Source of the DNA: Trichoplusia ni
Taxonomy: Eukaryota > Arthropoda > Insecta > Lepidoptera > Noctuidae
Length of the DNA stretch: 64,000 nt
Assembly: GCF_003590095.1 (NCBI RefSeq)
Contig: NC_039480.1
Span: 5,061,328-5,125,327 of the forward strand
Direction: 5' to 3'
The notes beneath the pieces were generated by a model. It searched no databases, was not told the origin of the DNA, and saw only the letters and a list, made by a program, of their open reading frames with translations. Made by a program: the position numbers and the translations under genes. Below, piece after piece: positions 44,826 to 56,648 of the stretch (position 1 is its first letter; each line of letters starts with the position of its first letter).

Positions 44826-45190
44826 TCATCATTGGCCTAGCCTTTTCCCAACTATTTTGCGGTCGGCTTTCAGTCTAAACGGTTTCAGCTAAGTACCAGT
44901 GTTTTACAAGGAGCGACTGCCTATCTGACCTCCTCAACCCAGTTACCTGGGCAACTCGATACCCCTTGGTTAGACTGGTTGTCAGACTTTTTTCAAGCTT
45001 TTGACTACCTGTAACGACAGTCAAAGATGTATGAATAACAGCCGGGACCCACAATTTAACGTGCCTTTCGAAACACGGAGGAACTCGTTATGACAAAGAT
45101 GGTCATCCATCTACAGACCAACCGCGTCAAGCATAGCTTAAACTGTGATCGATTCACTTATGCGGTTATAGCTTAGCCACGAGCTCCTCC
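44826..45190 (-). mobile_element. SINE family B, full length
   Basis: Inverse orientation: tcatcattggcctagccttt (3' tail), tgcctatctgacctcctcaa, ttaacgtgcctttcgaaaca, and ttatagcttagccacgagct (5' head). Confidence 0.85.
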
Positions 45191-45674
45191 ATATTAAATT
45201 ATCTGTCACCTAACTGATTTGTTTTTCTTTCTAGTTGTAACCTAACCCTCAGAGTCGCATCAACAAATTGATGACTGTATCAAGCGTTATTTAACCTCAA
45301 ATTATTATTTTTTATCTTATTTGTAATTGTAGTGGCGAAAAAAATGCACCATCTGAAAAAAAATCAATTGTCTAGCTAACAAGGCTTATTAGATACAGCT
45401 TGGTGACAGACCGACGAACAAAAAAGGGATTCTCAGTAAGTAAATATGTCCGCTTTTTACCCACTGAATTTAGAAACCCTTAACATAAATAAACAACAAC
45501 GTTTAGGAAATGAAAAACTTAGTAAAGTATGCGAACAAAGACTTTTGATTAAGAACTTTTTGTATCATAGTTTATACCAAACAGGTTCCATATGTTTTTA
45601 TAAAAACTAGTCTGTCAATTTAGTCCTTTTGACCGTATTTAAATGAGCCATTGTATGTATAGACAACGTAACAA

Positions 45675-46062
45675 ATACACCGTGATTTTTTAGTCGTCTT
45701 ACAAAAGCAGTCCAGTTCATGTATCCAATGACTAGAACACGTTCATGATAAAAAATAGGTATTTATGAGATTTGAAAAAAATTAAATGCAATTTTTATTC
45801 AATATTATGATCTAATTCATAGTTTTTTAGAAACACAGCTCTGATGCGAGCGCGGTCCGAGCCTTGTAACAATGGTGAGGGGCGCGGGCGGCGGCGTTTT
45901 TATCATTTTTAAGAGTATATTTCAGATTTCTCTTGTTTAATTTTTCTTCGTACTTATTATCTTAATTGATGATAAAAAAATAATAATCGCGCCTAAGGGT
46001 ATTTTACGTCGGATACATGAACTGGGCTGCTTTTGTAAGACAACTAAAAAATCACCGTGTAT
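45675..46062. mobile_element. Element with 52-bp terminal inverted repeats
   Basis: The arms 45675-45726 and 46011-46062 pair closely (gtgattttttagtcgtctta against its complement). The interior has a GC-rich patch (ggggcgcgggcggcggcg) near 45880-45898 and no coding frame. Confidence 0.8.
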
Positions 46063-46269
46063 AGTATAGTAAGCCAAGTACAACAGCGACCCAATTCCGC
46101 TATTTAAGTATTTTTTTTCTCATAAACATTTTGTTGATAAACAATCTTACTAAGGCAAACAGCAAAGGAGGGCTATCTTTAATTTCGTTTATCTAGCTAT
46201 CTATGTCCCACTGCTGGGCAATGGCCTCTCTAAAATCCTTCCACGCAGTGTCCTGAGCTACCCGAAACC

Positions 46270-46460
46270 AGGGCCCCGATTCTGCTATTTACAATGGCCG
46301 ATGAATGATTGGCAATTGGATTAAATTTGAAATTATTCCTATTCTCTTAAGCATTTTGCCAGTACAATAATTGGAAGTGAATTGTATTGATCTTAAGTGT
46401 ACCGCCCCATACTGAATTTACAATTATTGTGTAGAAAAAATGCTTAAGGCAAGGCTGATC
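46270..46460. mobile_element. Palindromic element of the gatgaattaatgg family
   Basis: It starts agggccccgattctgctatt with caatggccgatgaat, and later has the inverted partner blocks (ttctcttaagcattttgcca and aatgcttaag). Other copies lie near 42966-43085, 48943-49029, 56920-57125 and 59465-59665. Confidence 0.55.
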
Positions 46461-46779
46461 TTTCGTAAAAAGCTTGAAGAAAGCGTGCAGATGAAACAGC
46501 TTTTCGTCGGCACAGAGAATTTATATCTGCATAAAATAGTTAGTAATCTACATGATACGTAATTTGGTTTAGCCATAATTTTTCTATTGGCATCACTTTA
46601 CAAGTAAAATTATCCCCAAATCACCTCCAATTCGTGGAGATTATACCATTTTACTGCTTTATTTTTAATAAAAGAACATTAGAAAAAAATCTACTGCTTT
46701 GCAATACATAGGAAAATGATTTGGTTTGGTTACTTTTTAAATATATGTCTGATTTCTAAAATAACTAGTTAAAAATGCG

Positions 46780-47320
46780 TCCCGTATAAATACTGCATCT
46801 ATATCAAACCCGCACTCGAACTCAAACTCAAACTCGCAACCTTCAGCATGTTCGGCGACCGCCGCTCAACGAAGTCTGCAGTCGCCGAACATGCTGAAGG
46901 TTCCAGCCATTATATTAGATTTGACCAACCACAGATCCTCGCTAAAGAATCCAAATTCCTACCTAGGATGTTTCGCGAGGCTATTGAAATTAAAAAACAC
47001 CCTAATTTCAATAGAGAAGATGGCTGGAAGATATCACCTACTTGGGATCCAATAATAAATAAACTCAAGGCCAAACCCAAGAGCAGCGCTGCAAGACATC
47101 AAGACACAGTGAGCTCATACTGCGTAGGTCGGACCACAAATAATTAATTAAAATATGAAGGTAGAACGAGCAACATCTCCTGTCAAGACGAACGCCATCT
47201 CAGTCTGTCCGTGACCATGATACCTGCAAAGGTTTCGAAACGTCGGGAACTAAAATCTAAAATTAAACCGCGATAAAATCCGTAAAAGTAGTTTCATTTC
47301 AATGTCTAACATTCGCGTAA
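46780..47320 (+). mobile_element. Penelope-like retroelement fragment
   Basis: The open frame from 46848 to 47147 encodes VAEHAEGSSHYIRF, ILAKESKFLPRMFREAIEIK and HPNFNREDGWKISPTWDP. This matches the C-terminal end of Penelope-type reverse transcriptase/GIY-YIG proteins, as I recall them. The reverse-transcriptase domain is absent (5' truncation). After the stop, a 3' UTR follows with caaaggtttcgaaacgtcgg and gcgataaaatccgtaaaagt. The first dozen codons (MFGDRRSTKS) lie in a 22-bp inverted repeat and are probably not native. Confidence 0.8.
46838..46902. repeat. 22-bp perfect inverted repeat at the Penelope fragment junction
   Basis: The arms 46838-46859 and 46881-46902 are exact reverse complements (core cttcagcatgttcggcgac) separated by 21 bases. 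Confidence 0.9.
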
Positions 47321-48164
47321 ACCTAAGAAACCACTATGAATTTCGTTATTTCAAGGGCTGTGTATAACTAGTTGAGCTGGTTTTGGACTAAGGTAAACTA
47401 TGGATGGGAGAAGAAAACTCAAGTGAAGAGTTCACACTGAGCACATTATGTACTTTCACATTATACTTTCCATTTCTAGACGAACTCGTGATGAAAAAAG
47501 CCAAAAAGAATTTGCAAACTGGTTTGGATGCTAATATATAAGTAATAATAATCATTTACATGAACTTCCGTAAGAATGATTCATAATTAAATGACGCAAC
47601 GGTTAACTGTCGCGTATTGTATCGGTGTATTTTTCGAATCGCGTCAGCTCATGATTAAGGACTCCGGTACGGTCCGAAATTAGTCGGGCGATCCCGATAA
47701 ATACGCCTAAGTAAACCCTTGCATCATTTAGCGCCTGTTTCACAAGCTGCTATCTGGCAGATAAATTGAAAAAATATACATTCTTTGTATGAAAGAATCC
47801 ATCAAGTAAGTCATTCATGGAATTGCTCTCCGCCGGTATGTTATTGAAACATGAGTAAGGAGAAAAGGATAGATATACCTATTGTTTGTAGCAGGAATTG
47901 GAGACAGATAGTGTAAGGCGCGAAATTAAATATAATGATTTTAGAAGGTCATTTGACTAATTCGCGTGCGTGAGCAAATGAGGCTGTCTGTAAAAAAGGG
48001 ACAATTCATGACGGGCGATTCTGGCGGGAGCATTGGAAAATACGTCTACGCTTGATGTACGGTTTAAAGATTTAAGAAAGTGTGGTAGCCGAATTTTGTT
48101 GTACATATTGTCGACAAAGGAATTTTATTAAAATAGAATATTGAAAACGGCCGATGCCGTTAAA

Positions 48165-48270
48165 CACTCAAATATATTGAACTGACAACTCAAAGTCACG
48201 TCACTTGTCGAAAATGAATGTCATTCTTATACATTTGAAGTTTTCTATTCCAATGCGATGTAACACTGTG
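48165..48270 (+). repeat. Dispersed repeat shared with 29827-29940
   Basis: atattgaactgacaactcaa, gtcacgtcacttgtcgaaaa and tttgaagttttctattccaa recur in the same order at 29827. Confidence 0.75.
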
Positions 48271-49037
48271 TAGACCTTTATTTCATGCATTTTTCTTTAT
48301 GTCAAGCGTGCAAGTAGGGTTTAAACCAATGATAAATAAGAAAACAAATCTTAGGAACCCGTTTTGACTCACGCCCGCATATTTTTTTAAACTGGTAACA
48401 CTTTTATACTGAGAAACGGATTATTCTTTGTATAATAAAACAATTTGTATTATGATTTGACACGTTTTGTCATTTTTTTTTTGTTTTGGCCACGTTTTTT
48501 TCTTATCATCTTTATTATTCCAAGAATCTTATACATTTAGTAATACAATATATTACACAGCTGAACAGAGGCCTCCTTCCATAATGTTGATTAATATTTT
48601 AAAGAGGTAAAGTTGTGCCAGTTTACGAAATAATCTCAGGAACTACTGAACCGATTTCGACAATACTTTTAGCAATAGAAAGCTACGTTATTTGAGAGGC
48701 AATAGGATAGTAGGCACAGGTAAACAAAAATAAATAAATACAAAATAATTTTCTGTAAAGAAATTCTATGAATAATTCGATAATTGTATATCATTCTGGA
48801 ATGTTTAACCGGGCTTCTCGTGATCAACAATATTTTATTTCTCCTTTGCGATCGATAGTATTACTATGTGATACCGTGTTACCCAGTAACATAATATGTT
48901 GTGTTTTAAGATAGACAGTCGCTCCGTAACATATTGGGCCCCGATTCTGCTATTTACAATTGCCGATGAATTAATGGAAATGAGATTAAAATTTGACAAT
49001 ATACGTTTTTCCTGAGTATATTGCCACAAGTAATGGT

Positions 49038-49235
49038 CAGGGCCGGATTAACCATCTCGGGGCCCCTAGGCACAGTTCGTTTCGGGCCCTCCTTTTTCAT
49101 ACAACAGCTACGCAATTTTGGATTTTTTTAAATCCCCGTTTTTTCTTTTCATTTTTCAATCGGGACTTCTGAGCCCCTGGTCATCGTTGACCCCTAGGCA
49201 CTGGCCTAAAGTGCCTTATGGATAATATAGCACTG
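49038..49235 (+). mobile_element. hAT-type MITE with perfect 8-bp duplication
   Basis: It starts cagggccggatta and ends taatatagcactg, flanked by gtaatggt on both sides (49030-49037 and 49236-49243). It is inserted in a copy of the gatgaattaatgg element (48943-49029). Confidence 0.9.
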
Positions 49236-49460
49236 GTAATGGTCCTGGTGTTCATGTCCGTGGAATGGAAGCAGATACCAAAATAGCTCGGGAAAAGATG
49301 GGGCAACCAAAAGAAGACAAAAATTTAATCGAATCAGATTAATAATATACGTAAATCATAAACTTATTCAGGATTGCCATAGATACCACTTAATATGGAA
49401 GCGATCGAATTCTTAAAGTTATTAGTAAATATATTTAAGAAAGTAGGTAGGTAAGTATGA

Positions 49461-49788
49461 GGAGGAGGAGCTCGTGGCTAAGCTATAACCGCATAAGTGA
49501 TTCGATCACAGGTTAAGCCACGCTTGACGCGGCTAGTCCGTAGATGGGTGACCATCTTTGTCATAACGTGGTCCTCCGTATTTCGGAAGGCACGTTAAAG
49601 AATTCGTTACAGGTAGTCAGAAGCTTGAAAGTCTGACAACCAGTCTAACTAAGGGAGTATCGTGTTGGCTATAACTGTTGAGGAGGTCAGATAGGCAGTC
49701 GCTCCTTGTAAAACACAGGTACTCAGCTGAAACCGGTTGGACTGGTAGCCGACCCCAACATAGCTGGGAAAAGGCTAGGACGATGATG
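49461..49788 (+). mobile_element. SINE family B, full length with 16-bp duplication
   Basis: From ggaggaggagctcgtggcta to ggctaggacgatgatg, flanked by the identical 16-mer aggtaggtaagtatga (49445-49460 and 49789-49804). The head has tggctaagct and ttcgatcac, which could be Pol III A and B boxes. No coding capacity. Confidence 0.92.
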
Positions 49789-50101
49789 AGGTAGGTAAGT
49801 ATGAAGAATCTTTTAAAACAGTTCCTCATTTTCAGAAACCAAAATGTTAACTCTATTTTGTAAATCGACTTTAAAGAGGAAGAGGTTTTCAATTCGACTG
49901 TATTTTGTTTTGTTCTAATTTGTTACCTCAGAACTTCGGAGTAGATTAGTCGATTTCGTTGATTCTTTCATTTAACGTGGAATAACTGTCATTTGGACCA
50001 TTAAAAATTTCAGCAAGAATGGTTCAGAATTTATTACTTGAAGTTGGTTGTATGGTTTTGTTGTTCAAACAATATCACAAATGTTTGTCTATACCAATAA
50101 C

Positions 50102-50357
50102 CAGTGCCGGCGTTAGGGGGGGCGTGATGGGGCGATGGCCCAGGGCGACAAATTCTGGGGGGCGCCAAGGTCTGAAGTTGGAGTCTCTTGCCTCTCCTGG
50201 CGCAAACCCTCAGAACTGTGCTCTACGCTAGAGGTGGAATACTTCCACCGCCAAGCGTAACGCTAAAGGAAAGATGAAATTCTTAATATAATTTTACTTG
50301 GGAGTGGGCGCCACAATATTTTCGCCCGGGGTGTCAGTGGCCGTTACGCCGGCACTG
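50102..50357 (+). mobile_element. hAT-type MITE, cagtgccggcg family, copy 1
   Basis: It starts cagtgccggcgttaggg, ends ccgttacgccggcactg, and is flanked by the perfect 8-bp duplication ccaataac (50094-50101 and 50358-50365). 256 bases, unusually GC-rich for this window. Confidence 0.92.
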
Positions 50358-50736
50358 CCAATAACTCAGGTATCACACATTGCATCTTAGCATCTAGCTA
50401 AATCTAGCTAATCTTAGCATCGTTTATAAACAGCAATGATCTATATTGCTAACTTAGTATTCCATATCTGAAACTATTTTTTAATTCTCGTTTTTGATTT
50501 TTGTTTTATCTTCTCTGATTGATATATATTAATACAAAAAGATCGGTATGTTTGTGCTTAAAAGTTTAAACAATTCAAATGATTTTAATATTTGTACTTT
50601 ATATCTTAATCATTACGGGGCGAAACAATTATGTGCTGTCAATGAATTTCCAATAATTGTGTTGAAAAAGCTTAGGAGAATACGACTAGTGTCAAATTTA
50701 ATGAAATGTCCATTCATCCATCGTTTATATTGTGAA

Positions 50737-51038
50737 CTAGCTGTTGCCCGCGACTTCGTCCGCGTGGTTAGAAGATATAAGTTATAATTTATACCTGCCT
50801 TCTATCAGTTCTATCTATCTATCTGCCTTCTATCTATCTTGTAGGATTCAGTCATCGTTTGTAATATAAGCGCAAAAAATGTGTTTTTTACGACCTCACA
50901 TTAGAATGTGTTATTCTGATGTATAAGCTATATTGTGGTAAAGTTTCATTCAAATCCATTCAGTAGTTTTACGTGGAAGAGTAACAAACATCCATACATC
51001 CATACTTACAAACTTTCGCCTTTATAATAGTAGTAGGA
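50737..51038 (-). mobile_element. Helitron-like element, complete ends
   Basis: On the - strand it starts tcctactactattataaagg after a and ends gggcaacagctag before t. It contains an internal ctatctatctgcc simple repeat. Confidence 0.75.
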
Positions 51039-51547
51039 TAGTATAATTTGGGCTCTGGTTATACTATATTTAAACTTGGTTTGCCTATTACTAAACATTT
51101 TTTGTATAATAAACAAAACGATTAAATTTAACACTCAATAAATCTTGTAGCAGAAGATACCTTAAGATTAAAATACAAATACTTTTAAAACACATTATTT
51201 TTTATAAAAGTAAATTCACTAACATTTCGACCCCTTTCTAACTGTCATATTTACGAAAAACAAAGATGGTGGTTGACTTTGACAAGTAAAGTCAAGCTTT
51301 AAAATAAAATTAAAAACTTACATTATTATAAAATAACTCGCAATAACACTATACTTGTAACACGTCGCCTTTATAACGAGTTTAAAATAACACTGATGTA
51401 AAACCGGATCGCAAGGAGAATATTAATTGTTAAGCTCAGTGCAGAATGAGGATAAAAAATGAGATTTGCTATTTGTGAAATGTTGGCAAAGAGGTTATAT
51501 TAAGAAGATTCCGCGGGCCTGCTACGAATCAAAAATGATCCCTCAGG

Positions 51548-51963
51548 AACTCATAATACAAGCTTTGCTTAATTTGAGACTAGATGGCGTTGAGGAGTTC
51601 GTGGCTAAGCTATAACCGTATAAGTGAATCGATCACAGGTTAAGCTACGATTGACGCGGTTGACGTCCGTAGATGGGTGACCATCTTTGTCATAACGTGT
51701 GTTTCCGAGTTTCGGAAAGCATTTCCCGGCTGTTATTCATACATCTTTGACAGTCGTTACAGGTAGTCAGAAGCTTGAAAACCAGTCTAACCAAGCGGTA
51801 TCGTGTGGCCGAGGTAACTGGGTTGAGGAGGTCAGATAGGCAGTCGCTCCTTGTAAAACACTGGTACTTAGCTGAAACCGGTTGGACTGGTAGCCGACCC
51901 CAACATAGTTGGGAAAAGGCTAGGCCGATGATGATGGCGTTGTGTGAAAGTTGTGGAATATTA
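51548..51963 (+). mobile_element. SINE A remnant split by SINE B
   Basis: The SINE A tail (tcataatacaagctttgctt, gagactagatggcgttg) breaks at 51592 and resumes at 51933 with gatggcgttgtgtgaaagtt. Confidence 0.85.
51593..51932 (+). mobile_element. SINE family B nested in SINE A
   Basis: Full-length copy from aggagttcgtggctaagc to ggctaggccgatgat. gatggcgttg occurs on both sides (51583-51592 and 51933-51942) as the target-site duplication. Confidence 0.9.
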
Positions 51964-53116
51964 TAAACATAATTACAAGTATTTTTAGGAACCAACTGTG
52001 TGGCTTAAGCCTTATTTTATTGTCATTCGAGTTGTGAATACGGGTTTTACTCATCCCAACATGTAAACAACGCAGTTATATTTTTTTTAATGACGTAGTA
52101 CACAGGGCCGCCATCTTGTCAGAACTTTGAAGTTTTAATTTGAATTAAAAAAAACCAAACTTTGACAGCTTTGCCTTGATTTTAGATCATAAAAACCTGT
52201 TTTGTAACTTATATAAAATATTGCACTTGTTTTTTTGTGTATTCTAATCATATTTCTCTGTTCTATAGACGAACAGAGCTTTGTATATGTATTAAATAAT
52301 AAGATCTGTATTTTGTGTTTATACATGATAAATTATTCAGATTTTTCATGTAAGCTGGTATAATATTACAAGAATGCCATCTTGCAAATGGCCATTTTGA
52401 ATTGTGAATTAAAGGATTTCAAGATATTTAATTTAAAAATTCAAAAAATAGCGTTATATTTAACTTAATAGGTAAAAGAGTTATTAAAATAGCTCCCTAA
52501 TCTATCATCGTAAAATAAATTGTTTCTAAATATAATTTATTTATTTATTTATCAAATAACATACACAACATAACAGTTTACACCAAATCGTTGGGCAGTC
52601 AGATAATACAATTACAACAGAAACTTAAACACTAAAAAAGGGGACAAAAGTCTACAAATTATAAAATTTACACATAAACAAGAATTAAACAAACACATAA
52701 TTTCACAATGATATTTTTATGGTAAAATATTTTTACAATTCAACCCAAATATTTTGTTATCTTCAAAAGGCCCGTATAGAGTTAAAATTCTTAAAATATT
52801 GTTGTATTTGAAAACGGTTTTTCCCGTGAAAAGTATTTTCACTTCTATAAGGAAAATATGAGTAAATACAAGTTTTGTGCAACACTAATACATTAATTTA
52901 AAACGCCGGGTTTAGAAATGGTCAACCAAGAATCGTCGCAGAGTTGGCAGAGTGCAACGAATTCTATTAAGACAAGAAAAAAAACCTTTGTAATTTAGAG
53001 TGCAAAATTGATTGAGAAAAAATTGAGTCTAGAACGCAATTTTTTTTAAAGTTTATTAACCTTATATAGTAACTAACTACCGTCAAACAAGCCAACTTAG
53101 CCAATCAAGGTATCTT

Positions 53117-53277
53117 TGCCCCAAAAGCAATTTATAAACAAATCCTCTTACATAAGAATCAATTTTAGTTTTATGGTAACATTTATAATCAACTTTCCAC
53201 CCAAATAATAAATATTGCCATAAAACTAAAATTGTTTCTTATATTAGAGGATTTGCTTATAAATTGCTTTTGGGGCA
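53117..53277. repeat. Hairpin element with about 60-bp arms
   Basis: gccccaaaagcaatttataa... at 53117-53176 pairs with the complement at 53218-53277 (ataaattgcttttggggca), with a 41-base loop and several mismatches. A foldback MITE or remnant. Confidence 0.8.
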
Positions 53278-53703
53278 TAAAATGGGGATAAAACCTATTT
53301 TCTGTGTACTTCTTGTATTCCTGTATACATTACCTTCTTAATGTATCAAGAATAATCCAGCCGCTTATTTAAACCGAGCGAAACATTGAATAAATTATGG
53401 AATGAAATAATTTATTTTGCAAATAGGATAGTCATCACTTTTAACAGTTTAAACATGTCATTTTTTTAAGCTAGCTGGAGTTAAGATTAAAAACTCAGGG
53501 TTCATCGCCTCTTTTAAAGTCCAGACAATGTGGTTTTCAATAATGAGTATAGTACAAATGCAGCGCTTTTCCTTGACTGGATATGCAAGAAGAAATTTTG
53601 ATTTAATTTATTGAATAGTATACAAATAATATGTATATGCTTTTAAAAAGCATACCTACGCATTCTCACGCAGTGGGGCAAGGAAAGAAAATGCAAAAAG
53701 ATA

Positions 53704-53776
53704 TGATTCCGGCCAGGATCGAACTGGCGGCCTTCTGCGTGTAAAGCAGATGTGATAACCACTACACCACGGAACC
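53704..53776 (-). tRNA. tRNA-Val (anticodon TAC)
   Basis: The - strand folds as a full cloverleaf. The acceptor strands GGTTCCG and CGGAATC pair with one G-U, the discriminator is A, and the anticodon stem TCTGC/GCAGA holds the loop TTTACAC with anticodon TAC. The T arm is GCCAG TTCGATC CTGGC. The D arm contains TGGTGTAGTGGTTATCAC, which also serves as the A box. No intron is present. TTTTT follows the 3' end and can act as the Pol III terminator. Unlike the SINEs nearby, no repeat body is attached. Confidence 0.93.
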
Positions 53777-54530
53777 CCGTTGGAGACATTGGTGAAATTG
53801 CAGATATGTTTGTAAGGTCTGCAATCATATTTATTAATGATGTCATATGGCAAAAAAACATTTTTTTTTCGAAATGATAAATCACATTTTATATCAAAAG
53901 CTCTTCTTATCTGAAACAAGCATTTTATTATTTATTTCTCGTATTTTTAGTCATAATGTTACTTGTGTCTAAAAACAATTGTTACGAAATTGAGTCTTAT
54001 TCCCTAGTGCTAAGGTCGAAAATAATATAACTTAAAGCTGTATGATTTGTGATATCAACAACGTTATTAATTAGCAAAACGGCAATCACAATATGATTAG
54101 GCGTAATAAATAATAGGACTTGTAATAAATCATTCTAGTAATAGAGAATGACTTGTTTTGAGTCATCATTAGATTCATTAGTACTCATGTAAATTTTCCT
54201 CTTAATATCTTGTGGCTATTGCATTATAAAATGATTATAATTAATATAAATAGTTAAAAACTAGTAAGATAGGTTATCACTACCATGTAATTGATAATAT
54301 GTACTTAGGTTAGGTAAGTTAAAAAACCTGTGCACACATGAAAACAAGAGCTACACAAAACTAGTTTAGAGGAAATGTTCATGCTGAAAACAGCGCCCTC
54401 TATTAAAGAGTAGCAAGGAACTCACATTGTACTATTAATGTTTTGACTACTCGACACTAGATGGCAGTATCAGTACGTTGCTTTAGTTGTAAAGCCTTTT
54501 TTAGGAAACTTATTGTGACATTATATGTAA

Positions 54531-54753
54531 CAAGCTTTTCACCCGCGGCTTCGCCCGCGTCGAGGTCGGTTATATCGCGTATCCAAGAGAACTCTTCAAA
54601 AGTCCGGGATAGAAAATATCCTATGTTCTTTCTCAAGGTCAACTCTATCTCTGTACCAAATTTCATTAAAATCAGTTCTGTGGTTTAGACGTGAAAGCGT
54701 AACAAACAGACAGACAGACAGAGTTACTTTCGCATTTATAATATTAGTAGGGA
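54531..54753 (-). mobile_element. Helitron-like element, close copy of 40325-40533
   Basis: On the - strand it starts tccctactaatattataaat after a, contains aaatttggtacagagataga and aggatattttctatcccgga, and ends gcgggtgaaaagcttg (CTTG in place of CTAG). The internal region between the cysteine-poor blocks is longer than in the 40-kb copy by a short segment (ttggatacgcgatat). Confidence 0.85.
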
Positions 54754-54759
54754 TTTAAA

Positions 54760-56150
54760 AAGAATATAATTAAAATAAATAAGCTGCAAAATAAAACCAA
54801 AAAAATACGTTTTTAAATCGAAATTACTAATACAATATATGTATACTTTATTGTATATCGGGTTCTTATATGTTAAGAATTAAAACAGCACTTGCTTTTT
54901 TAACTCTTTATTAATTTAATCAAACGTACACAGTAATTATATCTAAAAAAATCTACATGAGAATATAATTGTATTAGAGATAAATGACTTAGATTTAAAT
55001 GAATGAAAAATAGTTTTATATTTTATGATTTAAATACGTTTTACGTTTAGTAACGCTACTTCTTTTAGTACTTAATTTACGTGATAATACTAAAATGCAT
55101 TGCCCGCCATTTTGGACTTCAGCACGAAAAAGTCAAAATGGCTTCTATTTATACCGTTTGACATTTTTAAATGTTATTTTTAGCAGTTTTGCGTTGTTTT
55201 TGTGCTTCTTAATTTAATTGATTTTTAAGAAGCATTTCAATAAATAATTTATTTTATTTTTTTTAGTTTACAATACAGCAGTGACCAATTTAATATGATT
55301 ATTAATTTTGTGGATAAGTTCGCAAAATTGATCGATCTTCTATTTTAAAACAGTTTTTCTTGTAATTTATAGTCTGTGGCAGATTTTAATACATTTTCTA
55401 ATTGTTTTTTAACTTTTAAAGACTTAATTACGTTTTGTATTTCAATTAACGGACTATTAGATATTAATATTATTTATGTAGTATTAATTATCTATTCTCA
55501 ATTCTTACAGAATAAATTATAACCTTAATTTTATTCTAGAATGCATTTAGGAAAACAATTTCTTAATGGCGCCCCACCGTGGGGCACCTCACAAGCGTGG
55601 TGATCAATGCTCGTTCTCTGTATGAGAGGCCTGCAGTGGGACAGTTACAGGCTGGTGTTATTAATAATTTATTCGGTAAGTTAGAGTTTTTTAGTAACTT
55701 TTTAATTCTAAATATTAAATCTATTTACAACAAGCTTACAATTAATGGACGTATGTTTATTTTTAATATATTTTAATTCTAAGCATTTATTTTTATTTAA
55801 TTTAAAAGCTAGATGTGATTTTGTACTAAATTTTTAAGTGATAAAATTAAGGAATAAATTCGCAAAAGTATTTTAGCATCTATTTCTTTTTATAGTAAAA
55901 TTTTATTTTACATATCTCTTTTTAATTGATACTTCTACAAAATTGTGATATTACAACTAGAAATAATATACTTATATTTGGACAATCCGGTTTTATGGGC
56001 CCTTTCGAAATGTCACTCAGTTGTAAGTGGTTTTTAAAATGTCATGTTGTTTTCACCACTTTAAGGTTTAACAAGAGACATTTAAGAATTTCTTATGGCT
56101 CAGTTAGTAAAGTATTTGAGGTTTTGTGACATCGAAATCGATTGAGATAT
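54760..56150. other. Non-coding stretch
   Basis: Very AT-rich. The only repeat recognised is a LINE-tail fragment at about 55600-55660 (gtggtgatcaatgctcgttc, gaggcctgcagtgggacagt). No gene seen. Confidence 0.5.
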
Positions 56151-56210
56151 TCAATATTTTGTTCATTTGTTTCTTCTGAAAAAAATACGCTTTCCCACTA
56201 TTTTCAATCC

Positions 56211-56390
56211 TTGTATCGCGGGAGGTTTCATAAATATTCAAGTCACATGCACAAAGACACCCAGACTCAGGACAAGCATTCGTGGATCACACAAATGCTT
56301 GTCTGACGTGGGGATCGAACTCGTGACACTTCGCGCACAATGGGTTTTGCTAGTGACCTTATATCACTCGGCTATCCGTGCAAATATTTT
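56211..56390 (-). mobile_element. SINE family C, near full length
   Basis: Inverse orientation: aatccttgtatcgcgggagg tail, caagtcacatgcacaaagac, ggacaagcattcgtggatca, and gtggggatcgaactcgtgac as the tRNA-like box. Confidence 0.8.
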
Positions 56391-56648
56391 ATTGTTTTGA
56401 GACTTAAACATTTTCATATTGATAAACAATCTATATTCATTATAAAGTGACAAAAAAAACCGGATTCTCCAAAACTATGTAAAGTGACAATCACAAAAAT
56501 TGGAGAAATTAAAAAGTGATTAATCTTAAATTAATTAGCTAAAATTTTCCTTATGCATGAGACCACGAAGATGGCGACCAGGGATGTCTTGAGAATGTCA
56601 GCGTCTGAAAAAAATAAAAATAATTATTTATATATGTATATCTATACT

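Noticed and set aside
54457..54688. Overlapping open frames of 69 and 75 codons
   Set aside because: Both lie within the Helitron-like element at 54531-54753 and have no protein similarity.
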